64,000 bases of DNA from Microvirga tunisiensis. GTDB lineage: Bacteria; Pseudomonadota; Alphaproteobacteria; Rhizobiales; Beijerinckiaceae. Within the stretch, counting starts at the first letter, position 1, and every line of letters starts with the position of its first letter. Below the pieces are notes generated by a model. It had not been told where the DNA came from and searched no databases. It worked only from the letters and a program-made list of their open reading frames with translations. Position numbers and translations under genes: made by a program. Below, piece by piece: positions 47,995-58,329 of this stretch. The stretch is taken from contig NZ_VOSK01000005.1 in assembly GCF_009296175.1 (NCBI RefSeq), forward strand, positions 47,203 to 111,202, given 5' to 3'.

Positions 47995-48708
47995 ATGGCA
48001 ACGTTCCGGCGCATCCTGGTGAAGCTTTCGGGTGAGGCCTTGATGGCTCCCGATGGGTACTGGCTCGACTCTCAGATCCTGTCCTCTCTGGCAGCCGACC
48101 TGGCTCAGGCCACCCGCGCCGGATTCGAGATCGCCGTCGTCATCGGTGGCGGCAACATCATCCGCGGGGCCCGCATGAGCGCTGCCGGCTGGATCGACCG
48201 CCCCACCGCCGATTCTATGGGCATGCTCGGCACCGTGATGAACTCGCTCGCCATCGAGACGGCCCTGAACGCGGCCGGCGTTCCGGCGCGCACCATGTCG
48301 GCAGTCTCCATGCCGACGATCTGCGAGACTTATGCCCGTCAGCCGGCTCTGCACCACCTCGACAAGGGGCAGGTGGTGGTTCTGGCCGGAGGCACCGGCA
48401 ATCCCTTCTTCACCACCGACACCGCGGCCGTCCTTCGCGCCGCCGAACTGCGCTGCGATGCGGTCCTGAAGGCGACCCAGGTCGATGGCGTCTACTCGGC
48501 GGATCCGAAAAAGGACCCTCATGCAATCCGATTCGACCGCCTGACCCATGACGAGGCTATCGCCAGGGATCTGAAGGTCATGGATACGGCGGCGTTTGCC
48601 CTGGCTCGCGAGAGCAGGCTCTCGATCGTCGTGGGCTCGGTGCACGCTCCCAGCTCGGTGACCGCTCTTCTTCAGGGGAAAGTGCCCTCCACGGTCGTTG
48701 CCCCTTGA
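47995..48708 (+). CDS. pyrH: UMP kinase
   Basis: This 237-residue amino-acid-kinase-fold enzyme makes UDP from UMP. RILVKLSGEALM, VIGGGNIIRGARM, RPTADSMGMLGTVMNSLAI, GGTGNPFFTTDTAA and LKATQVDGVYSADPKKDP are diagnostic. ATG 47995 is preferred; an in-frame upstream start at 47965 overlaps the terminator. Conserved order tsf-pyrH-frr. Confidence 0.96.
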   Translation: MATFRRILVKLSGEALMAPDGYWLDSQILSSLAADLAQATRAGFEIAVVIGGGNIIRGARMSAAGWIDRPTADSMGMLGTVMNSLAIETALNAAGVPARTMSAVSMPTICETYARQPALHHLDKGQVVVLAGGTGNPFFTTDTAAVLRAAELRCDAVLKATQVDGVYSADPKKDPHAIRFDRLTHDEAIARDLKVMDTAAFALARESRLSIVVGSVHAPSSVTALLQGKVPSTVVAP

Positions 48709-48779
48709 TCCAAGGGCCTTGATGCTGGACCCTGGGAAGCGTAAGCCCGTTTAAATAGTTCGCGTAAGGACAGAATCTG

Positions 48780-49340
48780 ATGGCCACGACCTTTGATCTC
48801 GCCGATGTGAAGCGCCGCATGCAGGGCGCCATCAACGCTTTCAAGAACGACCTGGCTAGCCTGCGGACCGGGCGCGCCTCGCCGAATCTGCTGGACCCCA
48901 TTCAGGTCGATGCCTATGGCTCCCTGATGCCGATCTCGCAGGTTGCCACCGTCAATGTGCCGGAGCCGCGCCTGCTGAGCGTCCAGGTGTGGGACCGGGG
49001 CATGGTATCCGCCGTGGAGAAGGCGATCCGGGAATCGGACCTCGGCCTCAATCCGCAGACCGAGGGCCAGGTGATCCGCCTGCGCATCCCCGAGATGAAC
49101 GAGCAGCGCCGCAAGGAGATGGTGAAGGTGGCGCATAAATATTCCGAGGAGGCGCGTGTCGCGGTTCGGCACGTCCGCCGCGACGGTCTCGATCTCCTCA
49201 AGAAACTTGAGAAGGATAGCGCGATCAGCGAGGATGATGGCAAGCGTCATGCTGATCAGGTTCAGAAGGCCACCGACCAGTTCGTAGCCGAGATCGACAG
49301 CCTTCTCGCGACCAAGGAAAAGGAAATCATGCACGTCTGA
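48780..49340 (+). CDS. frr: Ribosome recycling factor
   Basis: This 186-residue protein, with elongation factor G, releases post-termination ribosomes. [35 protein letters not shown] and [18 protein letters not shown] are hallmark segments, and length matches the usual 185. It starts 71 bases after pyrH. Confidence 0.97.
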   Translation: MATTFDLADVKRRMQGAINAFKNDLASLRTGRASPNLLDPIQVDAYGSLMPISQVATVNVPEPRLLSVQVWDRGMVSAVEKAIRESDLGLNPQTEGQVIRLRIPEMNEQRRKEMVKVAHKYSEEARVAVRHVRRDGLDLLKKLEKDSAISEDDGKRHADQVQKATDQFVAEIDSLLATKEKEIMHV

Positions 49341-49367
49341 TCGTCAGGCGTGCATCGGGACGGAAAT

Positions 49368-50135
49368 ATGAGCGGCGAAGCCAAAAGGTCGGCCCCAAGC
49401 TTTGCCTGCAAGGAAGCAGGCGAGGGGATGCCGACCCATGTTGCCATCATCATGGATGGGAACGGCCGTTGGGCCGCTCAGAGAGGGCTGCCCCGCTTCG
49501 AAGGGCACCGGCGCGGGGTCGAGGCCATTCGCCGTGCCGTGCGAACGGCAGGCGATCTCGGAATTCGATACCTGACGGTCTACAGTTTCTCGGCTGAAAA
49601 CTGGCGCCGCCCGGCTCAGGAAGTGTCCGACCTCATGGGGCTGCTCAAGCGTTTCGTGCGCCACGATCTTGCCGAGCTTCATGCCAATAATATCCGGGTC
49701 CGGATCATCGGCGAGCGCGAAGGCTTGGCCTCTGACATCCGGTTGCTGCTGGACGAGGCGGAGCAGCTCACCCGGGGCAACACCGGTCTGACTCTGGTCA
49801 TTGCCTTCAATTATGGCGGGCGCCAGGAGATCGTCAGCGCCATGCGAGCTCTTGCGCGCAGGGTGCAGGAGGGGACGCTCGATCCGGCCGACATCGATAT
49901 GGATACGGTGGGAGCGGCCCTCGATACTCATGGCATTCCAGATCCGGATCTGGTGATCCGGACTTCGGGCGAGCAGCGGGTATCGAATTTCCTCACTTGG
50001 CAGACGGCCTATGCCGAGTTCGTTTTCCTGCCCTGCTTCTGGCCGGATTTCGACGAGGCGACTTTCAGGTCCGCCGTTGACGAATACTGCAGGCGCGATC
50101 GCCGTTTCGGTGGTTTGAGCGTCAGGGCAGGCTGA
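49368..50135 (+). CDS. uppS: Undecaprenyl diphosphate synthase (isoprenyl transferase)
   Basis: This 255-residue cis-prenyltransferase makes the C55 lipid carrier for peptidoglycan and other surface polymers. [20 protein letters not shown] carries catalytic D30. Conserved regions [15 protein letters not shown] and [20 protein letters not shown] follow. The exact start is uncertain: ATG 49368 is chosen, with GTG 49350 an alternative. It precedes cdsA by 2 bases, forming uppS-cdsA-dxr. Confidence 0.95.
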   Translation: MSGEAKRSAPSFACKEAGEGMPTHVAIIMDGNGRWAAQRGLPRFEGHRRGVEAIRRAVRTAGDLGIRYLTVYSFSAENWRRPAQEVSDLMGLLKRFVRHDLAELHANNIRVRIIGEREGLASDIRLLLDEAEQLTRGNTGLTLVIAFNYGGRQEIVSAMRALARRVQEGTLDPADIDMDTVGAALDTHGIPDPDLVIRTSGEQRVSNFLTWQTAYAEFVFLPCFWPDFDEATFRSAVDEYCRRDRRFGGLSVRAG

Positions 50136-50137
50136 CA

Positions 50138-50995
50138 ATGGTCGCAGACCAGGGTTCATCCTTGCCGTCCAGCCCTAAATCAGCCTCATCCAAGGAACTG
50201 ACGAGACGGATTTTGTCCGCCGTGGTCATGATCGCCTTGGCACTTGTGATGGCCTATTGGGGCGGATGGCCTTTTGCCCTGTTCTGGCTGGCAGCCGGTA
50301 TCGCCATCATGGTGGAATGGACCGATATGACTGGCATTGAGCCGCGCCGGCTGGTGCAGGCGATCCTGGGCTCCGGCCTTGCCATTCTGACGCTGCTTTT
50401 TCTGGCCGATGCAAGCTTTGGCTTGGGCGCGGCGGCCGGTCTCGCCTTTCTCGCGGCCGGCGTCCTCGCCACGAAGGGGGCATCGAACAAGAAATGGGCT
50501 ACTTCGAGCTTTCTCTATGCGTCGCTGATCGTTCTCGTTCCGCCGATCGTGCGCGACCATCTCGAACTCGGCATCCTAGGGCTGCTTTGGATGTTCGCCG
50601 TGGTTTGGGCAACGGATATCGCGGCCTATTTTACGGGCCGCACCTTCGGCGGTCCTAAGCTTTGTCCCTCCATCAGCCCGAAGAAGACCTGGTCCGGGTT
50701 CATCGGGGGCGTCGTCGCAGGGGCCTTGGGTGGGGTATTGGTCGCCTGGGCCGGGGAGAAATATGGGTTGAGCCTGCCATTCGGTCTTCTCGGTACAGCT
50801 ATTATCTCCGTCATCGCTTCCGTCGCGAGCCAGATCGGAGATCTCGGCGAGTCGGCTCTCAAGCGCCATTGCAACGTCAAGGATTCGAGCCATCTCATCC
50901 CAGGGCATGGTGGCGTGATGGATCGCCTGGATGGCTTCTGGGCCGTATGCCTCATCGTTGCGGCCGTTCTTCTGACCATTCATTTCACCGCATAG
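50138..50995 (+). CDS. cdsA: Phosphatidate cytidylyltransferase
   Basis: This 285-residue integral membrane enzyme makes CDP-diacylglycerol. About seven or eight hydrophobic segments follow a polar N-terminus. The C-terminal signature is split here over SQIGDLGESALKRHCNVKDS and LIPGHGGVMDRLDGFWAV, with the metal-binding aspartates. WATDIAAYFTGRTFGGPKL and SPKKTWSGFIGG are also typical. It ends 6 bases before dxr. Confidence 0.95.
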   Translation: MVADQGSSLPSSPKSASSKELTRRILSAVVMIALALVMAYWGGWPFALFWLAAGIAIMVEWTDMTGIEPRRLVQAILGSGLAILTLLFLADASFGLGAAAGLAFLAAGVLATKGASNKKWATSSFLYASLIVLVPPIVRDHLELGILGLLWMFAVVWATDIAAYFTGRTFGGPKLCPSISPKKTWSGFIGGVVAGALGGVLVAWAGEKYGLSLPFGLLGTAIISVIASVASQIGDLGESALKRHCNVKDSSHLIPGHGGVMDRLDGFWAVCLIVAAVLLTIHFTA

Positions 50996-51001
50996 GCATT
51001 G

Positions 51002-52183
51002 ATGACCCGTTCTCTCACGATTCTTGGAGCCACCGGATCGATCGGCCGCTCGACGGCCGATGTCGTTCTGGCTCACCGAGATGAGTTTCGTGTCGAAGCT
51101 GTCGTTGGTGGGCGCGATGCCACGGCTCTGGCGAAAGTCGCCCGGCGACTTGGAGCCAAGTTCGCGGCTCTGGCCGATGAGCGTGAGGGCGAGGCGTTAA
51201 AGCAGGCCTTGTCCGGAACCGGGATTGGGAACGGCGCGGGCCACTCTGCTGTTCTCGAGGCTGTTGAGCATGATGCTGACACCGTGCTTGCCGCAATCAG
51301 CGGGACCGCCGGATTGGCTCCGACCCATGCGGCCCTGAAGCCCGGCAGGCGGATTGCCCTTGCCAACAAGGAAAGCCTTGTTTGTGCCGGCAGCGCTTTC
51401 ATGGCCGATGCCCGCCGTCTCGGCGTCGAGATCATGCCAGTGGATTCCGAGCATAACGCTCTGGATCATGCTCTCGCGGCAGGCCTCAACAGGGATGTGG
51501 AAAAGGCGGTGATAACCGCATCCGGTGGTCCCTTCCGCACCTGGGCCCGGGAACGCATAGCAAAAGCCAATACCAAGGAGGCCTCGGCTCATCCAGTCTG
51601 GTCCATGGGATCGAAGATCAACATCGACTCGGCCACTTTGATGAACAAGGGGCTCGAGCTGATCGAGGCCCATCACCTGTTCGACCTCGAGGTGGAACGT
51701 CTCGATGTGCTGGTTCATCCGGAGGCGATCGTCCATGGACTCGTTCAGTGGAGCGATGGCGCCGTAACGTCCGGTCTCGCCCTGCCGGATATGAAGGTTC
51801 CGATCGCCAATGCCCTGCGAAATCAGGGGCGCCTTAAGATGAATCTACCCCGTCTCGATCTCGCCGCGATTGGCCGATTAAGCTTCGAGCGACCTGACGA
51901 GGAGCGGTTCCCGTGCCTATCTCTGGCCAAGGCAGTGCTCAAGGCCGGAGGGGCTATGCCTACGATCCTGAATGCGGCCAATGAGATTGCTGTCGAGGCC
52001 TTTATGGCAGACCGGATTAAGTTTTACGATATTTCAGAGTTAGTTGAGAGCATTTGCTCGACTTTCTCGGGAAGAAACAATCCGGCGCCTGCAACCGTAG
52101 CGGATGCCCTTGGCATCGATCATGAGGCCCGACAGGCGGCACGGCGACTCATTCCGGTCTATGCTGAAGCGACGCGGCTCTAA
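51002..52183 (+). CDS. dxr: 1-deoxy-D-xylulose 5-phosphate reductoisomerase
   Basis: This 393-residue NADPH enzyme makes 2-C-methyl-D-erythritol 4-phosphate, the first committed step of non-mevalonate isoprenoid synthesis. LTILGATGSIGRSTADVV binds NADPH, LANKESLVCAGS and MPVDSEHNAL hold active-site residues, and TASGGPFRTW and NSATLMNKGLELIEA-type sequence (here IDSATLMNKGLELIEA) complete the site. It supplies precursors for UppS upstream. ATG 51002 is preferred to the TTG at 50999. Confidence 0.97.
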   Translation: MTRSLTILGATGSIGRSTADVVLAHRDEFRVEAVVGGRDATALAKVARRLGAKFAALADEREGEALKQALSGTGIGNGAGHSAVLEAVEHDADTVLAAISGTAGLAPTHAALKPGRRIALANKESLVCAGSAFMADARRLGVEIMPVDSEHNALDHALAAGLNRDVEKAVITASGGPFRTWARERIAKANTKEASAHPVWSMGSKINIDSATLMNKGLELIEAHHLFDLEVERLDVLVHPEAIVHGLVQWSDGAVTSGLALPDMKVPIANALRNQGRLKMNLPRLDLAAIGRLSFERPDEERFPCLSLAKAVLKAGGAMPTILNAANEIAVEAFMADRIKFYDISELVESICSTFSGRNNPAPATVADALGIDHEARQAARRLIPVYAEATRL

Positions 52184-52203
52184 AGAGCGCGAAAGGGACA
52201 ACG

Positions 52204-53367
52204 ATGGACTTTCTCACAACGATCAGTGGTGCAACAGGCTCCCTGTTCTTGACCCTGATCTCCTTCCTTGTGGTTCTCACGGTCGTCGTGTTCATCCACG
52301 AGTTCGGCCATTTTTGGGTTGGACGGCTCTGCGGGGTCGGTGTGACGGCCTTTTCCGTCGGCTTCGGGCGCGAACTGATCGGCTGGACCGACAGGAAAGG
52401 AACCCGCTGGAAGATCTCTGCGATTCCCCTCGGCGGTTACGTTAAATTCGTCGGAGATCTCAACGCCGCGAGCGTTCCAGACCACGATCAGCTCGATCGT
52501 ATGCCGTTAGATCAGCGGGCGATCAGTTTTCCCCACCAGAATGTGGCCAAGCGTGCCGCTATTGTCGCTGCGGGTCCCATCGCCAATTTCATCCTGGCCA
52601 TCGCGATCTTCGCGGGCTTCAACTACTTCAACGGGCGACAGGTTCTCGAGCCGCGGATCGAGGCGGTCCAACCTGGCAGCGCGGCCGAGAAGGCGGGCTT
52701 TCAGTCTAAGGACCTGATTCTGACGGTTGACGGCCGCCAGATCCAGACTTTCGCCGACATGCAGCTCATCGTGAGCTCCAGCGCCGGTGAACCCCTGAAT
52801 TTCACAGTCGAGCGCAACGGCCAAGCTGTTGCCCTTACGGCAACGCCGAACTTCGTCGAGAGGACCAGCCCCTTCGGCAAGCAGCGCATCGGGCTTCTTG
52901 GGGTCGAAGCATCGAGGGACCCGTCTGCGATCAAGCGTCTGACCTATACCCCTTGGGGAGCCGTCAAGGCCGCCGTGGTCGAAACCTGGAACCTCGTCGA
53001 CCGGACCCTCAACTTCATCCGGCGCTTGGTGATGGGCTGGGAATCGGCCGATCAGCTCTCAGGTCCCATCGGAATTGCCCGGGCCTCGGGGACTGCTTTC
53101 GACGTTGGAGGGGTCTATAGCCTGGTCAGTCTAATCGGTTTCATGTCGGTCTCGATCGGTCTCATTAACCTTTTTCCCATTCCGTTGCTGGATGGCGGCC
53201 ATCTTCTGTTCTATGCCATTGAGGCGGTTCGCGGGCACCCCTTGAGCGAGAAAGCCCAGGAAATCGGCTTTAGAATCGGATTTGCCCTGGTGGCGATGCT
53301 CATGCTTTTCGCCACTTGGAATGATCTTGTTCACCTTGGCACCAGTTTTCTGGATCAGGGATCGTGA
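52204..53367 (+). CDS. rseP: RIP (site-2) metalloprotease RseP
   Basis: This 387-residue intramembrane zinc protease has HEFGH at residues 32-36 and the second metal motif NLFPIPLLDGGHL near residue 322. A PDZ domain lies between (EAVQPGSAAEKAGFQSKDLI). It would cleave membrane-bound anti-sigma factors or remnant signal peptides. It stands between dxr and bamA as in most proteobacteria. Confidence 0.96.
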   Translation: MDFLTTISGATGSLFLTLISFLVVLTVVVFIHEFGHFWVGRLCGVGVTAFSVGFGRELIGWTDRKGTRWKISAIPLGGYVKFVGDLNAASVPDHDQLDRMPLDQRAISFPHQNVAKRAAIVAAGPIANFILAIAIFAGFNYFNGRQVLEPRIEAVQPGSAAEKAGFQSKDLILTVDGRQIQTFADMQLIVSSSAGEPLNFTVERNGQAVALTATPNFVERTSPFGKQRIGLLGVEASRDPSAIKRLTYTPWGAVKAAVVETWNLVDRTLNFIRRLVMGWESADQLSGPIGIARASGTAFDVGGVYSLVSLIGFMSVSIGLINLFPIPLLDGGHLLFYAIEAVRGHPLSEKAQEIGFRIGFALVAMLMLFATWNDLVHLGTSFLDQGS

Positions 53368-53533
53368 CAAGGACGCCACGCTATTTAAAAATTGGTACTC
53401 TGTTGTGGATGTGCCGTTTGCAATAGCGGCGAAAGTTTGTACAAGCGGACCACACAGATAAGGTTGGGGGCACTCGTCTCCAACCTGCGGGGCCTTCCTC
53501 GCTAGGGACAGAATATAAAGAACGGGCCAGTTG

Positions 53534-55912
53534 ATGATGTCGACGACCACTCCTCGCCGGAAAAAGCCGGCCACGACCGCCATTGTCGCGATCAGCGCGC
53601 TGATGGCCGGGATTACTGCCGCGGAGAGCGCCTTCGCGCAGCAGGTAGTCCCGGGGAATCGCCGCGCTTCGGCTGCACAGGGCCCCGTCGTCAACCGGGT
53701 GGTGATCGAAGGTAACAAGAGGGTTGAGAAGGCCCTGATCGAGGATCAGCTACAGGCTCGGGCCCGTGCGCCTTACAACCAAGCTGCCGTGGATGCCGAC
53801 GTCCAGCGAATCCTCGAGGTCTATCGCCGCTCGGGTCGCGGTCTTGCCCAGGTGACCCCCCGTCTGGTCGATCTGCCCAACGGCACGGTCGACGTGGTCT
53901 ACACCATCAACGAGGGTGACAAGACCGGCGTCGAGGAAATCCGCTTCGTTGGAAACAATCAGGTTTCGTCCAGCCGCCTGCGTGGCATCATGCAGACCAC
54001 CGAGACGAATCTCCTGAGTTTCCTCAAGAGCACCGACGTTTATGATCCGGACCGGCTCTCGAACGATCTGGACCTCATCCGCCGGTACTACCTGAAGAAC
54101 GGCTATGCCGACTACCGTCTCGTCTCCAGTGACGTTCAGTTCGACCCGAACGAAGGCGGCTACGTCATCACCATCACCGTGGACGAGGGTGAGCAGTACC
54201 GGTTCGGCAGCGTGAGCGTCGATCCCCGTCTCGGCGGCGTCGATGCGGAGGCTATCCGCAGGGGAATCACGACCTCGGAAGGTTCGATCTACAACGCCGA
54301 AGCCGTCGAGAAGTCGGTTCAGGCGCTGACTAGCAATGTCGGGCGCCAGGGCAATCCGTTCGCTCAGGTGCGTCCGGTCGGCACGCGCGATCCTTCGACC
54401 CGCACGGTCAACCTCGCCTATGTGGTCGAGGAAGGGCCTCGGATCTACATCGAGCGCATCAACGTGCGCGGCAACAGCCGTACCCGCGACTACGTGATCC
54501 GTCGCGAGTTCGAACTCGGCGAGGGCGATGCCTACAATCAGGTGCTCGTCGACCGCGCCGAGCGTCGCCTGAACAACCTCGGGTATTTCAAGCGCGTCCG
54601 TATCTCCAACGAGCCCGGTTCGTCGGCCGACCGCGTGGTCGTGAACGTGGATGTGGAAGATCAGTCCACCGGTTCGTTCGCCATCTCGGGCGGCTACTCG
54701 ACGGCCGATGGCTTCATCGGTGAAGTCTCCGTAACCGAAACCAACTTCCTCGGCCGCGGCCAGTTCGTCCGTCTTGCCGGCCAGCTCGGCCAGCGAGCTC
54801 ACGGCGTCGACTTCTCGTTCACGGAGCCGTACTTCCTCGGCTACCGGATGTCGGCCGGTATCGATCTGTTCTCGAAGTTCAGCGACCAGACCCGGTATTC
54901 CCGTTACGAGAACCGCATGACCGGCGGTACGCTGCGCCTCGGCCTTCCGATGACGGAAGAGTTCACGATCACCGCACGTTACTCGCTCTATCAGCAGTCG
55001 CTGGATATCCCGAACGACACCGATCAGCCCTTCAACGACTGCTCGGCTCCGATCCCGGGCTACACGCAGCTGAACGCCAATGGGACCCCGAACCGCCAGT
55101 TTTGTGAAGGCAACGGTGAAGCTTCCTTGGCAATCAAGGAATCGCAGGGCGATACCATTACCTCGCTGGCAGGCCTGACATTCAACTACAACACGCTCGA
55201 CAGCGTCCGTGAGCCGCGTAATGGCTTCTATGCTGAAGTGAAGACGGACTTCGCTGGTCTCGGCGGCGACTCCCGCTACTTCCGTGTGACAGGCGACGCT
55301 CGCTACTACCGCGAGTTCTTTGAGGACGTGGTCGGTATCGCTCGTCTCCAGGGCGGTCACATCATGGGCTTCAACGGCGGCGACGATGATGGCAATAACG
55401 GCGATCTGCGCATCGTCGACCACTTCTTCATGGGGCCGTCTCTGGTCCGCGGCTTCGCGCCGAACGGCATTGGCCCACGCGATATCTCGAGCCTCGACAG
55501 CCGTGCCAACGCCATCGGCGGCACCACCTATTTCGGCGGTACGCTTGAAGTGCAGTTCCCGATCTGGGGTCTGCCACGTGAGCTGGGCCTGAAGGGCGCT
55601 GTCTTCGCCGATGCCGGTACGTTGTTTGGCTACGAAGGTCCGACAACCTTTAACGGGAGCGGCAGCATTCTAGACCCCGTCAACGGCTGCGCGCAGGTTA
55701 ATAACGAGCCGCAGAACTGCATCGAGGTTCTCGACAGCGAGAAGATCCGCTCCTCCGTCGGCGCCTCCATCTTGTGGACCTCGCCGCTGGGTCCGATCCG
55801 TTTCGACTACGCATTTGCGCTCTCAAAGGAAGAGGGCGTTTGGAGAGATGGAACTCGGGTCGGCGCCGACCGCACTCAGGCCTTCCGCTTCTCCGGCGGA
55901 ACACGCTTCTAA
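53534..55912 (+). CDS. bamA: Outer membrane protein assembly factor BamA
   Basis: This 792-residue outer-membrane protein inserts beta-barrel proteins. It has a signal peptide ([14 protein letters not shown] region), five POTRA domains over roughly residues 55-430 ([20 protein letters not shown] is the first) and a C-terminal 16-strand barrel ending [13 protein letters not shown] with the terminal phenylalanine. The extracellular loops contain two cysteine pairs (NDCSAPIPG...RQFCEGN and [16 protein letters not shown]) that may form disulfides. The start may be ATG 53534 or 53537. The BamE lipoprotein of the same complex is encoded at 13637-14089. Confidence 0.96.
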   Translation: MMSTTTPRRKKPATTAIVAISALMAGITAAESAFAQQVVPGNRRASAAQGPVVNRVVIEGNKRVEKALIEDQLQARARAPYNQAAVDADVQRILEVYRRSGRGLAQVTPRLVDLPNGTVDVVYTINEGDKTGVEEIRFVGNNQVSSSRLRGIMQTTETNLLSFLKSTDVYDPDRLSNDLDLIRRYYLKNGYADYRLVSSDVQFDPNEGGYVITITVDEGEQYRFGSVSVDPRLGGVDAEAIRRGITTSEGSIYNAEAVEKSVQALTSNVGRQGNPFAQVRPVGTRDPSTRTVNLAYVVEEGPRIYIERINVRGNSRTRDYVIRREFELGEGDAYNQVLVDRAERRLNNLGYFKRVRISNEPGSSADRVVVNVDVEDQSTGSFAISGGYSTADGFIGEVSVTETNFLGRGQFVRLAGQLGQRAHGVDFSFTEPYFLGYRMSAGIDLFSKFSDQTRYSRYENRMTGGTLRLGLPMTEEFTITARYSLYQQSLDIPNDTDQPFNDCSAPIPGYTQLNANGTPNRQFCEGNGEASLAIKESQGDTITSLAGLTFNYNTLDSVREPRNGFYAEVKTDFAGLGGDSRYFRVTGDARYYREFFEDVVGIARLQGGHIMGFNGGDDDGNNGDLRIVDHFFMGPSLVRGFAPNGIGPRDISSLDSRANAIGGTTYFGGTLEVQFPIWGLPRELGLKGAVFADAGTLFGYEGPTTFNGSGSILDPVNGCAQVNNEPQNCIEVLDSEKIRSSVGASILWTSPLGPIRFDYAFALSKEEGVWRDGTRVGADRTQAFRFSGGTRF

Positions 55913-55917
55913 TCGGG

Positions 55918-55939
55918 GAGGGCGCCGGTGGGCGCCCTC
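55918..55939 (+). terminator. Hairpin between bamA and lpxD
   Basis: GAGGGCGCC and GGCGCCCTC form a perfect 9-bp stem around GGTG, 5 bases after the bamA stop. It is followed by ACTTATTATTC, so it is a terminator-like structure with a weak T tract. It may reduce read-through to lpxD. Confidence 0.5.
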
Positions 55940-55950
55940 ACTTATTATTC

Positions 55951-57015
55951 ATGACAGAATCCAATTTTTTTCCGCAAAGCCGGACGCTGAATCTGCGTCA
56001 GGTGGCGGAGATGGCAAATGCGACTCTCCGCGACGGCACCGACGGGGAGTTTTTGCTTAGGGGCGTCGCTCCTCTGGAAAGTGCAGGCCCGGGCGATCTC
56101 GCCTATATGGACAACCCGGCCTATGTGGGCGCCTTGGCCGCAACGCGGGCTGGGGCTTGTCTTGTGACGCCGCGCTACGCCGCGAAGGTGCCTTCCCAGA
56201 CTGTCGCCATCGTGACGCCGCAGGCTTATCGCGTATTCGCGCAGGTGCTTGGGATCCTGTTCCCCTCTGCAATGCGCCCGGAATCGTCCTTTGCGTCGAC
56301 GGGAACCTCGCCCGGCTCCTTCGTTCATCCGTCTGCGCGGCTGGAGCACGGGGTCCGGGTCGATCCGGGAGCCGTCATTGGTCCTCACGCTGAGATCGGC
56401 TCGGGAACACTGATCGGGGCACATTCCGTGATCGGCCCGCAGGTGAAGATCGGGCGCGACTGCTCCATCTCGGCCAATGTGACCGTGTCTCACGCCTTCC
56501 TCGGCAACCGGGTCATTCTTCATCCGGGCGTGCGCATCGGGCAGGACGGCTTCGGCTTTGCGATGGGGCCGCAGGGGCACCTCAAGGTGCCGCAGGTCGG
56601 CCGAGTCATCATTCAGGACGACGTGGAAATCGGCGCCAATACGACCGTGGACCGGGGTGCCAGCCGCGATACCGTGATCGGCGAGGGTACGAAGATCGAT
56701 AACCTCGTCCAGATTGCCCATAACGTGGTGATCGGGCGCCATTGCGTAATTGTCGCGCAGGTCGGCATCGCCGGCTCCACGACGATCGAGGATTATGTGG
56801 CTCTCGGCGGACAGGTCGCCGTGAAGGGCCATGTGAGGATCGGCATGGGCGCTCAGATTGCGGCGACCAGCGGCGTCAACGGGGATGTTCCCCCCGGCGC
56901 CCGCTGGGGCGGCATTCCCGCTCGTCCCATGCGCGAATGGTTCCGTGAGATCACGGCTCTGAAAAAGCTTGCATCCCAGGGCGATTCCGCCAAAGACGAC
57001 GATGCGTCTTCATAA
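55951..57015 (+). CDS. lpxD: UDP-3-O-(3-hydroxyacyl)glucosamine N-acyltransferase
   Basis: This 354-residue acyltransferase carries out the third step of lipid A synthesis. It has the N-terminal uridine-binding domain ([20 protein letters not shown]) and a left-handed parallel beta-helix built of hexapeptide repeats ([20 protein letters not shown]). [10 protein letters not shown] and [11 protein letters not shown] contain the catalytic-site histidines. ATG 55951 was chosen because homology starts just after it. Confidence 0.96.
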   Translation: MTESNFFPQSRTLNLRQVAEMANATLRDGTDGEFLLRGVAPLESAGPGDLAYMDNPAYVGALAATRAGACLVTPRYAAKVPSQTVAIVTPQAYRVFAQVLGILFPSAMRPESSFASTGTSPGSFVHPSARLEHGVRVDPGAVIGPHAEIGSGTLIGAHSVIGPQVKIGRDCSISANVTVSHAFLGNRVILHPGVRIGQDGFGFAMGPQGHLKVPQVGRVIIQDDVEIGANTTVDRGASRDTVIGEGTKIDNLVQIAHNVVIGRHCVIVAQVGIAGSTTIEDYVALGGQVAVKGHVRIGMGAQIAATSGVNGDVPPGARWGGIPARPMREWFREITALKKLASQGDSAKDDDASS

Positions 57016-57055
57016 TGTTCGTTGAAGGCATCCACTACCGCCTGGAGTTCACGTC

Positions 57056-57520
57056 ATGTCCGAAGCGCCCACCACGCTTCAAACCGCCGATATCATGGAG
57101 ATCCTGGAGCTGCTACCGCACCGGTATCCCTTCCTGCTGGTCGACAAGATCATCGAGATCGACGGCGACAATTCGTGCATCGGCATCAAGAACGTCACCT
57201 TCAATGAGCCACAATTCACGGGCCATTTTCCCTCCCGCCCAATCTTTCCGGGAGTTTTCCTGATTGAGGCGATGGCTCAGACGGCCGGCGCCATCTGCGT
57301 CAAGGCGAAGATTGCACAGCAGGCCAAGCCGAAGCAGGTATTTTTCATGACGATTGACAAGGTGAAGTTCCGCAAGCCTGTGGAGCCTGGCGACAGGGTC
57401 GAGTTCCACATGCGTAAGCTGAACAATCGCCGCAACATGTGGTGGTACAAGGGCGAGGCAAAGGTCGACGGCACGCTCGTCTGCGAAGCCGAAGTCAGTG
57501 CCATGCTGGTACTCGAATAA
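57056..57520 (+). CDS. fabZ: 3-hydroxyacyl-ACP dehydratase FabZ
   Basis: This 154-residue hot-dog fold enzyme of fatty-acid elongation has catalytic H22 in [13 protein letters not shown] and E71 in [31 protein letters not shown] is the conserved loop between them. The stop shares its last base with the lpxA start. The lpxD-fabZ-lpxA order balances membrane phospholipid and lipid A synthesis. Confidence 0.97.
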   Translation: MSEAPTTLQTADIMEILELLPHRYPFLLVDKIIEIDGDNSCIGIKNVTFNEPQFTGHFPSRPIFPGVFLIEAMAQTAGAICVKAKIAQQAKPKQVFFMTIDKVKFRKPVEPGDRVEFHMRKLNNRRNMWWYKGEAKVDGTLVCEAEVSAMLVLE

Positions 57521-58329
57521 TGGAAACTGTGATTCATCCGACCGCCATCATCGAGGATGGCGCGAAGATCGGCCCGGGTGTGAAAATCGGTCCCTTCTGC
57601 ACCGTCGGTCCCGAGGTCGCGTTGGGCGAGGGTTGTCAGCTCATGAGCCATGTGGCTCTGGCCGGGCGGACGACGGTCGGCCCTCGGACGCGCATCTTTC
57701 CCTTCGCCTCCATCGGCCATATCCCGCAGGACTTGAAATACAAGGGCGAGGCCTCGACGCTTGAGATCGGCGCTGATTGCATGATCCGCGAAGGCGTGAC
57801 CATGAACCCCGGTACCGAAGGCGGTGGTCTGCGCACGGTCATCGGTGACCGCTGCGCCTTCCTGGCCAACTCCCATGTCGGTCACGACACCAAGGTCGGC
57901 AACGACTGCATTCTCTCGAACAACGTGATGCTAGCAGGCCATGTCACGGTGGGCGACTTCGTCATCTTCGGCGGCGGTTCTGCCGTCATCCAGTTCGCCC
58001 GCGTCGGCTCCCACGCTTTCGTAGGGGGCATGTCGGGCCTGGAGAACGATCTCATTCCCTATGGCATGGCCATGGGCAACCGGGCGCATCTGGCGGGCCT
58101 CAATATCATCGGTCTGCGCCGCCGCGGCTTCACCCGTGAGCAGATCCACGACATCCGCCGCGCCTATCGCCTGCTGTTCGCGGATGAAGGCACCCTGTCC
58201 GAGCGGGTCGAGGACGTGGCCGGCGAGTTCGACGATCACCCCTTCGTGCACGAGATCCTCGACTTCATCCGTGAGGGCAAGGAGCGCGCGATCTGCACGC
58301 CGCGGGACCCCGTCAATTCGGTCGCCTGA
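57520..58329 (+). CDS. lpxA: UDP-N-acetylglucosamine acyltransferase
   Basis: This 269-residue acyltransferase carries out the first step of lipid A synthesis. Its hexapeptide-repeat beta-helix begins VIHPTAIIEDGAKIGPGVKI. MSHVALAGRTTVG holds the region of the catalytic histidine. The C-terminal helical domain has MAMGNRAHLAGLNIIGLRRRGF. ATG 57520 overlaps the fabZ stop by one base, and the lpxI start overlaps the lpxA stop by one base. Confidence 0.97.
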   Translation: METVIHPTAIIEDGAKIGPGVKIGPFCTVGPEVALGEGCQLMSHVALAGRTTVGPRTRIFPFASIGHIPQDLKYKGEASTLEIGADCMIREGVTMNPGTEGGGLRTVIGDRCAFLANSHVGHDTKVGNDCILSNNVMLAGHVTVGDFVIFGGGSAVIQFARVGSHAFVGGMSGLENDLIPYGMAMGNRAHLAGLNIIGLRRRGFTREQIHDIRRAYRLLFADEGTLSERVEDVAGEFDDHPFVHEILDFIREGKERAICTPRDPVNSVA